Below, piece after piece: positions 51,559 through 61,914 of a DNA stretch of 64,000 bases. The notes under the pieces were generated by a model, which did not search any database, was not told the origin of the DNA, and was given only the letters and a program-made list of their open reading frames with translations. The stretch is taken from positions 186,027,781 through 186,091,780 of the forward strand of contig OU015496.1 of NCBI GenBank assembly GCA_907164885.2, in the 5' to 3' direction. Numbering within the stretch: position 1 is the stretch's first letter; each line of letters begins with the position of its first letter. This DNA comes from Dolomedes plantarius. Taxonomy: Eukaryota > Arthropoda > Arachnida > Araneae > Dolomedidae. A program made the translations under genes and the position numbers.

Positions 51559-52004
51559 CAGGGCCGCCCAGAGAGGGGGGCAACTGGGGCCCTTTGCCCA
51601 AGGCCCCTCCCAAAAAATATTGAAAAAATTATTCGATGAATTAGATTTCTCTTACTCCAAAATAGTCTTCTGAAAAATACGCGATTTAGTTTTAATGAAA
51701 AATATAACTGTTTAGTCCTAACTGCTATAAAATTACATTCTCTCTAATAAATTGAAGACAGTGCTAACTACTAAAATAGATAGCAAAAATTCTTTGTGGA
51801 TGGAAGATGTCATATTTATTGGAGAATATAACAAGAGAGCAGTGCAATGAAATATAATAATTATGTTAATCATTCGTGTAATAAAATTTTAAGTATGAGT
51901 AACTTAATTTAAATGTGTGTTTTCGTCTCTTTTTATTTTTTATTTTTCTTGGGGGCCCCAACACAAGTTTGCCCCAGGCCCCGTAAAGTCTCTGGGCAGC
52001 TCTG
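51559..52004. mobile_element. hAT-type MITE with perfect 8-bp duplication
   Basis: Starts CAGGGCCGCCCAGAGA and ends TCTCTGGGCAGCTCTG, inverted with a couple of mismatches. TGCTGAAA flanks both sides exactly (51551-51558, 52005-52012). The subterminal GGGGCCC strings also pair. It is 446 bases and non-coding. Confidence 0.93.
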
Positions 52005-52023
52005 TGCTGAAAGCAATAACAAG

Positions 52024-53199
52024 TACAGCATTTGTAACATTAATTAGCGGAGATATCAACAGAGATAAATATCATCAATATCTGTAGTATTCATGATGCG
52101 CAATTTTACAAAAACATCAATGCAAAAAAATATTGAAAACAATGGATTCTATAGCGTTTATATTTGTATCGTACCAATGAAAACATGTCAATACAGGTAG
52201 CCCTCCTACAGCACGGCATCTTACAACACGGTTTCGCTCTAACACGATAGGATAAATTGCGGGAACCCTCGTATAACACTGCAACCTGTAACACGGTTTC
52301 GCTCTAACTCGATAAAAAAATTGCGAAAACCTTTGTACAACACTGTACTTCTATAACACTTGATAACATGATTTTTGTTTAACACATTTAAAAACTAAAT
52401 TACCTTAAAATAACGACGGGAAGCAATAATGAACTATAATGGCTTTACATGAAAATGTATAACTAAATTATAATTTATTCATTTATAACTCTATAAAATT
52501 ACAAGAAGGCCTAAGCTTAGCTGAAAATATTGAATCATTTTTCCTGAATGCAGACCCTTCCGCTGAAAGAAAAATTGTCTATCCGCAAAATTGTCTATCT
52601 CCATCTGAATCTACAATGACCTTGTAAGAACCAGCAAATAAACCAAAATTACATATTTTTTAAAGAGGATAGAAGGTGCAAAAAATCTAAATGAAGAAAA
52701 AGGTTCTGAAAGTAAAGGTGATATCGTTCAATCGAAAAAACGTTCTCGTTTGACTGTACTGAGCAGTGATGAGGAAGAAATTTATTAAATTAAAGTCGCA
52801 TTAAATGAAAATAATATTTTTTAGTTTCTTTCCATTTTGTGATATACAAACATTTATATTTTTAATAAAAATTAAGTTGCTTATATGGAATTTAAAAAAA
52901 TGTTTGTTTTTAATAAGTTTTCGGAACGTAACCCCCCTTTTTCGAGTTGTCTCTGGGTCTCATATAACACGGTTTCACACATCACGGCATTTTCTAGGAA
53001 CCTATCTACCGTGTTATAAGAGGGTTACCTGTACAGCATTTGTAACATTAATTAGCGGAGATACCAACAGAGATAAATATCATCAATATCTTTAGTATTC
53101 ATGATGCGTAATTTTACAAAAACATGAATGCAAAAAAATATTGAAAACAATGGATTCTATAGCGTTTATATTTGTATCGTACCAATGAAAACATACCAA
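52024..53199. repeat. 168-bp direct repeats flanking a pogo-like element
   Basis: 52024-52191 and 53032-53199 are the same 168-base sequence (TACAGCATTTGTAACATTAA...), differing at about seven positions. They abut the two ends of the pogo-like element exactly. Confidence 0.92.
52194..53031 (+). mobile_element. Pogo/Tigger-like element with decayed transposase end
   Basis: Termini CAGGTAGCCCTCCTACAGCA and its inverted partner ending GAGGGTTACCTG have TA on both sides. CACGGTTTCGCTCTAAC is repeated near the left end. A plus-strand relic at about 52504-52788 reads EGLSLAENIESFFLNADPSA and, after a gap, KRSRLTVLSSDEEEIY then a stop. It resembles the acidic C-terminal tail of Tigger-type transposases. 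The catalytic core is gone. Confidence 0.78.
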
Positions 53200-53201
53200 T
53201 A

Positions 53202-53714
53202 CATTGAAAAACAACAGTATCTATAATTTGATACAAACGGGAAAAGGTGCCATGAATAGAAAATTACAAAAATCTGAAAAATCATTTGTTTGATTAAAAA
53301 TTTAAACAGCCCGTCAAACTGAACACGGATGCTCCTGTGTACCTTTTTAGGGAGTAACATTGAGTCACGTAATGGTTTCTCGCATAACTAATGGCCTACA
53401 GACAGCTCGATAAGTATGGGCAAATGTCCTTTGCATAAGTGCCTTTCCCACTAAAAAAAATTATGTATAAATTGGCGAAGCTGCCATCAAAGAAAGAATA
53501 AGGAACTGCTGCACACGGGTACGAAAAAAAAATCAAGTTTGCGATTCTGTTAAGAGTGGCATTACCTAATTGCACGGGAAAAAGTTTTCTGTTTTCGCTG
53601 CAGTGCGACGGTTTCTGCTGTCATGCAATAACAGGGGCATAAACCCTGCAGAGAAAGCAACTGCTAAAAGCAAGAGGTAAAAATTCATGCTTGTAAGACG
53701 GCATGAATAGGGGA
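53202..53714. other. No recognised feature
   Basis: AT-rich unique DNA after the direct repeat. Confidence 0.4.
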
Positions 53715-54665
53715 AACTCTTGTACCTAGGGCAGGCTATTTTCAAATGGCAGTATCTTTACTTATAACTAACTTACAATAATAAAAATAGATTGTATACA
53801 TTACGTGCTTTATTCTCTTTAAATAAAAATCACATCAAGTGTAGAAAAAAAAAATTTGTAAATGATATTGAAAATTTTAAAAAAAATTACAAATGGCCCT
53901 AGGTACAATAACATTATTTTACCTAGGGTCAGTTATTTCTAAAAACTGAAATTGTTGTTTACAATAAAAAAAAAACAATTTGTATGCATTATTTCCTTCA
54001 TGCACAACTTCTAAAATCTTCGTATGGAAGAAATGTTAATTGTAGGCAATGTCTTAAAGGAAGAAATGTTCATCACTTTCTAATGTATGTGTTTTCTCCA
54101 ATGTCTTCTTAATCATCCCACATAATTTTTCTGTTTCAAACACAGATTTCGTAACCTTTTTTTTAACAATTACTGTTTTCAATATTTGTGCTTGAATTTC
54201 ATTTTTCTCGGGGGTATGAGTGAGAATTCTACACTTGCCAAGTTTTCGTCCACCTCTTTTTTACCAGAGGCCATGGCCCTGGGTACAAGAAAAGATTACG
54301 GCCCTAGGTACAAGATGTTGTTGTTTTTGGCAAAATGGCTTCCATAGCCTAAGACCTGCCGAAACCAAACTTTGCTTTTATATAATTTTTTCCTTTAATG
54401 ATTACAAAAATTATTTGCTATACATTAAAACATAAGTTTGCACTTACTTTCACAAAATAAGACTTCAAATCGAAGTGAAAAAATTTTGTTTTGATCGTCA
54501 AATCAAGACTCTCTTTTCTATTTAACTATAGCTTCCTCTTGCTTTCATTAAAAATGGCTGTTATGATTTGAAACAGTGTTGTCACTCACTCCAATGAGTA
54601 AAAATGCTGTAAAATAATAATTATTTAAATTAAGCATGGTGGCCCTAGGTACACGATGGCCCTAC
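53715..54665. repeat. Block with six TGTACCTAGGGC motifs
   Basis: The motif occurs forward at 53721 and 53920 and inverted at 53896, 54276, 54301 and 54642, with one or two changes in some. The outermost copies face each other. It may be an uncharacterised transposon with subterminal repeats; ends and target duplication are unclear. Confidence 0.5.
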
Positions 54666-55689
54666 ACTGCTAAAAAAGACAGTTGATGCAAGAAGGATAT
54701 TTTTGCATCATAAAATAAAAATTGACGCACGTTATGTAACAAGACAGCGCCATTGTGCGGGTTAGAAATTTCCAGAATCAAGATTTGGAAATTTATTCTT
54801 CACAGGTATTTGCCCGATATAATTTGAGACACTCGATCATGCCTTCAGAGGAAAAAAAAACTACCTCGGAGAGAGAGAGGTATTGGCATTTTTGGCAACT
54901 CCTCAACGGGCGACATTCACCCCTAAAATTGTGACATTGCGTTTCGAAAGTGTCCCCTGGCACCCTGCCAGATTGCACAAATCATGGTGATGTGAGAGAG
55001 AGGGAAAAAAAAGCAAGTATCTTAACCCCGATGCTCTCTCGAATATATTTCTAAAGTTTTATAAATATCTCAAACTCTCAAGCAAATATTTAGGCGACTA
55101 GGGTAGGGGAGTGACTGAATTTTCTGCTTTTAAGTTTTCAGATAGAGTTTCTGGCAATGATGAATTATTTCTGTTCGAAAATTTTTTTTGCAACGCTGTT
55201 AAAACAGATATTTTATCCCAAAGATGTCTTTAACACTCGATTTATGGCATATGAGTAACTAGTTTCAGTTACGTATATATATCTATTGCGTTTTTATTTA
55301 TTTTCCATGTGCATTCATTTTTTCTTTATCTTTTTCTTTTTGATTTTTATGGCTCTCGCTTATTTTAAACAATGTTTATCTTTTCGAAATCTATCTCTAT
55401 TTTTCAACCTCTGTATTTCTTATTATTTCAATTTTATTTTAATTTGCTTTTCTTTTCTGTGCCTTACATTTTAAGTTTATCTACATTTTTTCCATAGTTC
55501 TCTCCGCACTATTTCTTTATAATCACATAACTTTTCTTTGTCAATATCTCTTTATTTTCTCCTCTTTTCCTTCCTTCGTCTCTTTTCTGTCTCTCTCCTT
55601 TTTTTTCTGTAGCGTCATCCTTCGATCTCACTCTGACCGATGACGATATGGGGAACGAATTGAACTCCACTTGAATGAATCCTTAAAAT
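54666..55689. other. No gene; pyrimidine-rich tract
   Basis: 55270-55620 is strongly T/C-rich on the plus strand, with no coding pattern. The preceding part has GAGAGAGAG at 54870-54880. Nothing else is visible. Confidence 0.45.
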
Positions 55690-56478
55690 GAATCGGTCAT
55701 TTTGAAAAGGAGTCATCGCCACTTTTCAAAAACTCATCTCCACTTTTCTCCAACTTTTCTGCTCCCCCTCCCAAGTTTAAAAAATATTAACAAATTATAT
55801 TTTTACATCAGGATTGATGCCTTATAAACATAATAAATTCTAAATTTAGTCCAACTAATAATGCATGAAGGCGAGTTATAGCTTGTAGCGTACTGAAAAT
55901 AGGGTCTTATTTTTTCCCGAGACCCCACAAGGGCTTGAAACACAGCTGCGTGTTTTTCAAAGAATGTGTTGTTCGGTTCCACCAGTTCGGAACACGTGGG
56001 GGGATTAAAAACCGTTTTCCTTACAGATGCAGCCACTAAAGCTGTCATCTGAACGTTTCTGCAATGTAGTAAAGTTCGGCGTCTAAGAAGAGCTGTCAGC
56101 CGATAAGCTGCCGGCCCCTCCACCCCTTCTGAAAAGCCAGACATTGGGGAGAGACGCTTGAGAACGCGGGCGGTGCGGATGTGTGTTTAGGCTCCGTACA
56201 TTGGGAATCTGCACGGTTTTTTTTAAATTGAATATGCTGCACTGTTTTAAATGTTAACTATTTTTGTTAATAAATTGTTAAGTTTTTTGTTTTAAAAAGT
56301 TGGCCTTCGTTTGTTAATTAGAACTCTGTCTTTCTTTGGTATGGATGAATAGTTGTGAAATTTCTTCAAAATGCCTCAGAGAGAATCGCCTTAACTACTT
56401 ACAGTGACGCCACAAGCTCTTTACCTCTCGTGAAAATATTAAAATATGGAGATGACTCCTTTTCAAAATGGCCGATTC
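55690..56478. mobile_element. TIR-bounded element of unknown class
   Basis: 28-base inverted ends (GAATCGGTCATTTTGAAAAG at 55690 and its partner at 56451-56478) differ at one position. AAAT lies just outside both ends, a possible 4-base duplication. Inside is a 113-codon minus-strand frame (55803-56144) with no recognised motif. Confidence 0.55.
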
Positions 56479-56518
56479 AAATATTGGAAGAATTCGTTTA
56501 GATGAATCATTGGTACAA

Positions 56519-56872
56519 CACGGGCTTGAGGCAGCCTAGTGGTAGCCGGTCGGCTTGCGGTGCTGAGGGTGTTCCGATCAAATCCAGACAAGCCCATTAA
56601 ATACCTCCGTGTCTAGGCCGGATATGGGAACGTAAAATCCGTAGACCGGAAAGTCCCTCTATGAGGTCAGAGAGGATGGGAGAGGATACGATCCCCCCAG
56701 ATGTCTCCCCTGGAGGGTGCTCGGACAAAATTGAGGTGGCACCTGGCTAAATTGGACTCTGACCCTTGTGGTGTCATTATATAAACCTGAGCTGCTGCAC
56801 CCCTCAGCCCTACATGGATCTGGTCTGGAATATGATTCCGTCCAGGGATCATTAGAAACAACAAAAACAACA
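56519..56872 (+). mobile_element. tRNA-derived SINE, type 2, copy 3
   Basis: The head GGGCTTGAGGCAGCCTAGTG carries the A box, the B box is degenerate (CCGATCAAATCC), and the full body and an AACAACAAAAACAAC tail are present. It is the most complete copy of the type. Confidence 0.78.
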
Positions 56873-57048
56873 GGCTCAACACACTACTTAGAGAACTTAT
56901 TTACGTTATTTACAGAGGATGTTTAACTCACCCATCTTAGATTGACCGAGAGAAAATACTTTGTGCATCTTCGGGCTCAGATTCCCACGCATTGCCTCTC
57001 CAACTCACTAAACTCAACTGACTGCCGTGGGCACTGTTCTCACCAAGG

Positions 57049-58035
57049 AAGCAAAGAGGCAGCAAAGAGACTCAAATAAATAAAGAGACCATGGAGAGAT
57101 TAGGAATAAATGACTACAGAAAGAAATGTAGTAGAGCGTAAAATATAAGGAACTACAATATCATATGCTCAAGACTCAAATAAATAAAGAGACCATGCAG
57201 AATAAAGAGACCATGGAGAGATCAGGATGAAATGGCTGACTACAGGAAGAAATGTAGCAGAGCGTAAAATATAAGGGACTACAATATCATATGCTCAAGA
57301 CTCAAATAAATAAAGAGACCATGCAGAGTAAAGAGACCATGCAGAGATCAGGAAGAAATGACTGACCACAGGAAGAAATGTAGTAGAGCGTAAAATATAA
57401 GGGACTACAATATCATATGCTCAAGACTCAAATAAATAAAGAGACCATGCAGAGTAAAGAGACCATGGAGATATCAGGAAGAAATGACTGACTACAGGAA
57501 GAAATGTAGTAGAGAGTAAAATATAAGGGATTACAATATAATATGCTCTAGACTCAAATAAATAAAGAGACCATGGATATTAGGAAAAAATGACCACAGG
57601 AAGAAATGTAGTAGAGCGTAAAATATAAGGGACTACAATACCATATGCTCTAGACTCAAATAAGCAAAGAGACCATGGAGAGATTAGGAAGAAATGTAGT
57701 AGAGAGTAAAATATAAGGGACTACAATATTATATGCTCTAGACTCAAATAAATAAAGAGACCATGGTGAGATTTGGAAGAAATGACTACAGGAAGAATTG
57801 TAGTACAGAGTAAAATATAAGGGACTACAGTATAATATGCTCGAGACTCAAATAAATAAATAGACCATGGAGATATTAGGAAAAAATGACTACAGGAAGA
57901 AATGTAGTAGAGCGTAAAATATAAGGGACTACAATATAATATGCTCTATAATATGCTCTACTACATTTCTTTCTGTAGTCATTTCTTCCAAGTCTCTCCA
58001 TGGTCTCTTTATTTATCTGAGTCTCTTTGCTGCTT
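57049..58035. repeat. Tandem array closed by an inverted unit
   Basis: ACTCAAATAAATAAAGAGAC recurs about eight times from 57070 to 57846 at 93-128-base steps. Units carry AAATGTAGTAGAGCGTAAAA. At 57954-58035 one unit appears in reverse complement and pairs with the first unit (57049-57138), including the outer AGCAAAGAGGCAGC string. Confidence 0.92.
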
Positions 58036-58743
58036 CTTTGCTTTGTTTTCTACAGAACTTTATTTTATTTTCGTTTCTCTGACCCTCACTTTAAACAGTA
58101 AAGAAAAGAAACTAAAAGAACCTTCAACAAAATTAGAAAAAAAAATGAAAGAATGCATGCAAAAATATTTTAGCAATTAAAAAATAAATTAATTAAATAA
58201 AATAAAATAAAGATCATAGAAGAAAAATGAAAAAAGAAAAACCTTGAAATAAAATATTGTGTCTCAATGTAATTAAAAAAGGTCGCAAAATCGAGATAAA
58301 ATAATTAAATAATTAGAAATGACAAAATAGAAGAGAAAACAAAAGTGAGAAGGAATAAAAGAACATAAAAATAAATAAAAGAGATCAGGGAAAAATGATT
58401 TCATAATTCAGAAAAGAAATAAAAGAAAATGAGAACAACTAAGAAAAAAAAGTACCTAGGTGAAATAACCTGATAATTCACTTATGAGCCTTGAATATAC
58501 CACTAAAGCAAAGTAATCAGATTATGAATTGATCTGCAGATAAAAAGATCCGAGGTTCGATCCCGACCTTGACAGTCTGTCGTTACAAAAGAGGAAAAAA
58601 AAAAATCATTTTTGATCAGGTTTCAATTCGAAACTGTTTCCATTTTCACAGCATTTATCGTTAACGAGACGTTTCTCCCCCGTGTAAAGCAGATTCAGCG
58701 CATGTACCCCTAATACCTTTTCTTCACGAAACGCACTTTTACG
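58036..58743. other. A-rich DNA; one tRNA-like string
   Basis: 58090-58450 is A-rich. GAGGTTCGATCCCG at about 58551-58564 matches a tRNA T-arm, but no acceptor stem or anticodon arm could be folded around it. It is probably a SINE or tRNA relic. Confidence 0.35.
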
Positions 58744-58745
58744 TA

Positions 58746-59435
58746 CAGGTAACACGGAAGTTATGTTCCAAAATATTGCCGTGTTATGCGAATCGGTGTT
58801 ACACGAAACAAAGAACTAGTACGAAAAGGGGGGTTAGGTTCCAAAGATTAAAAAAACATGCAATTATATTTTCATAATTAAGATAAATATCTTTATTAAA
58901 ATTTTCTTAAGAAGTAATTCATATTAATATGAATCAAGAGACTTTTTTTCGCCAGACATAGCTTAGGGCTACAGATTAATTCATAAAAATGAAAACATTA
59001 ATTATTATTTCTTTAAAAAAGGTCGAGTACTACTTACCCGAAAATTTTTAATCTACGTAGCCAAAAAAGAGACACAATTTAAGTCTTTAAGTGTACTTAA
59101 GTATTAATAGTTCACGAAAATTATGCAGGAAAATCCGATAGTACGTACGCGCTCGAATGACAAATGTCAAATGAGGTGTCTTTCGCACTTGAAAGTTTTA
59201 TCACGTTTATTGAGCTGTTGTACGGGGATTTCCCTAACTTCAAATTAGATAAGTTCGCTTTCAATAATTTTTATTACATTTCATGTTGTACGAGGGTTTT
59301 ACCCAATTCTCGAACCGTGTTTACAGTGAATCCATGCTATAAAAGCACCGTGTTATGCGGCGATGTTCCCGATTCTCGAACCGTGTTAGAGTGAATCCGT
59401 GCTATAGAAGCACCGTGTTATACGGGGGTTACCTG
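58746..59435. mobile_element. Pogo/Tigger-like MITE, second copy type
   Basis: Starts CAGGTAACACGG and ends GTTATACGGGGGTTACCTG, with TA on both sides (58744-58745, 59436-59437). CACCGTGTTAT repeats internally. It is related in its ends to the 52194-53031 element. No transposase is visible. Confidence 0.8.
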
Positions 59436-59584
59436 TACTCAAAAATAATAGCTATAATGGCGCATTCAGACGCAAAAGTTTGCGTCTGAACGTAATTCCT
59501 GACCATTCAAGAATTTTTATCGAATTTTAGGTGTTTCCTCCATTTTGTGCAACTCCTCAGAGATTACTCCAAAAGAAACTAGTA

Positions 59585-60144
59585 TCTATATATTTAATTG
59601 CTAGGCCGACTTTTTGGGAAGTCCGTGAAAGAAAACTACTGCATCAATTTACCTCATTTTGGTCTTAACCGAAAGATTGTAATCTATAGATTTGTGAAAT
59701 TTGGTTTTTGTAACCGCAATTTCTATTAATTAACGATAATTTACAATTAAAGAATTGATTTCTGCGCACGCTCAGTGACATGTTTTAATGATAAACACGT
59801 TTATTCCGAGGAGTCCCTCTAGATCTCTCTATGCCATTTTTATTTTTATGAAAATTATGTTTGTGAAGTATAAGATTAAACCTGGTGGAAATTGTTTATT
59901 CCGCGCTTTTTAACTAGCGATAATTTACAATTTAAAAAAAAAAAATTGCTTTCTGCGCATGCTCAGTGACATTTTAAAATCTGGCTTTAGATACTGACTA
60001 AGCACGAGGCCGCTTAAACGCATTAATTTGTCTCTGCGCATTATTATGATTTTCAACATTTGGCAATGACGTGTTCAGTTTAATTTTGTGTATTAGTACA
60101 TTTATTTACTATCTAGCCGTCCTGTTTTGACGGGTACCAACTAG
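59585..60144 (+). mobile_element. Helitron family 2
   Basis: A|TCTATATATTTAATTGCTAG at the 5' end. At the 3' end a clean hairpin (CCGTC, loop CTGTTTT, GACGG at 60117-60133) lies seven bases before CTAG|T. That is a textbook Helitron 3' end. The interior has two related halves (TCTGCGCACGCTCAGTGACA and TCTGCGCATGCTCAGTGACA). It is non-coding. Confidence 0.75.
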
Positions 60145-61463
60145 TTTTAATTTAAGAGCATGCCGAAAGTCAGATTCTGGTCAAGTTGGGGGAAGTGCGA
60201 CGGATGATTCTTTGTCGGTCACGGAAAGAGGAAAGGCATAATCCGACGTCACAAAAACACGGCGCGGCGAGGGCAAATATTTTCATCCGGAGTCACGTGG
60301 TTTGGAGCCACCTCTTCTTCGAGAACGTCAATTGTCACGCGGCATTCATTATTCCATCTCTTTTCAGTGGCGTTCACCTTTCGCGGGAGAATGACAGACG
60401 GCGCAAAAATGGATCGCTGTTTGGCAAGTCTCCAGATGGAGAACGTCTTTCGGTGGCGGTTCTCGGAAACATCTTCGTATATACGGCTTCACCTCGTGCC
60501 CTCCCCTTTCATAACTTCTGCGTCGTGTCGTGCGGGAGTTGGTGCCTTCGCACGAGGTGGGTTTCACCCATTGAAATCCGGGCGCACACTCGGCCGAGAA
60601 ATGCTTCTAATAGAAAGTCTGCCTGTGAAGCGTGACAGAAATGCATGTTTTCGTAGCTGCTGCTATGCATTGATCTCTTAATTCGCCTCGTTATGCTAAA
60701 TATTCGATATTCCTTCTTGATAAGCATATTGTTTTAATATACGCCACTCCTTCGGTCACCATATGTTAAGAAAAATTCAAGCTAGTTTATAAAAACACCA
60801 CGAACAGAACGTTTACTATAAGATAACTTTAGTTAAATATTGCAGTCCACGTCAAATAAATTTCAAGAATTGGAATTTGTTACGCCTCGTTTATTTGAGA
60901 TATAACCTTTGAAAATTCATTGAAGACTCATTGACGACAGCATTTTTTTCTGATTTACCATCTCTTAAGAAAAATAGAGCATTTTCTTGTCTTGTCCTAG
61001 ACTTCTAGGCACATCGAACCTTTTTAACTAGTCAGTGTCACTATTCCGAAACTAAAACTGTTCTTCTGTTAACAAATTTTTTTTTCGCCTTTGTCCTTGG
61101 GGCTAACAAGGTGGCAGCAACTGCATTACAAATGGACCCGCAATCTATCTAACCGTAACGTAAGAACTAATGCACTGACTGATAACTAAAATATTTGTAG
61201 CGTTGTCATCCCTGGTCCAATCATAGAACACCATGCACACACCAAGTCTGACAATGAACTCAAAGCTTATGCGCATTTTATTTAAGGGACCACTTTGAAA
61301 TGCAGGCAACAGAATTCAAAAATATGCATTTGTTAATCTGTGATTAGAAAAATAATGAGAGAAAAATTTCTTATAGCCTAACACTGGGACTTGAAGAGCA
61401 GTAATGTCAACTGATGCAAAGTTTTGATGAGTTTTTCGAGCATATCCCTGGGGGGGGGGGGCA
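60145..61463. other. Unassigned; GC-rich island at 60.18-60.66 kb
   Basis: 60180-60660 is CpG-rich, with overlapping frames on both strands (149 codons at 60186-60635 on plus). It has a CRE-like GACGTCAC and an E-box CACGTG near 60247 and 60294. It might be a promoter or enhancer. The remainder is AT-rich and featureless. Confidence 0.35.
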
Positions 61464-61891
61464 TTAAGGCTGCTGTGTACTAACCCTATTGAATGCGCTC
61501 ACCTCAAGGTTAACCTATGGAGAAAATGTGTCCAAGGATTGCAGACTTGGATTGAAAGTTTTTCTTTAAATTGTACTTCGCAATAGAGAAAGAAATTTTA
61601 CACCTTGCGGCGTTTTTCGTTAAAAAAATTTGCAAATAATTTTTTTTAAATTTAAATAATTTTGGGGGAAAAAATCTGGTATAATGTGTTTTAAACACTC
61701 CTTAATTCCTCTGGTGGACCGAATTTGTAAAATGAATCCTGTTACAAAGTGCAGAAAAGTTCAAGCTATCTGAAAATACCCTTTTAATTGGATTATCAGC
61801 GTTTATGTAGCTGTAAATAGTAGACACATTTTCTCCGTAAGTTAACATTGAGGTGAGCGAATCCAATACAGTTAGTACACAACATCCTTAA
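61464..61891. mobile_element. TTAA MITE family, copy 3, full length
   Basis: TTAA at both edges. Left GGCTGCTGTGTACTAACC and right GTTAGTACACAACATCC begin inverted repeats that run about 70 bases inward with scattered mismatches. At 428 bases it is the best reference copy for the family. Confidence 0.93.
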
Positions 61892-61914
61892 TCAGCTCGA
61901 TCATCGGGGGTTCA

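Noticed and set aside
55286..55474. Hydrophobic 62-codon membrane peptide
   Set aside because: The Phe/Leu/Ser richness comes from a T/C-rich tract with no coding signal.
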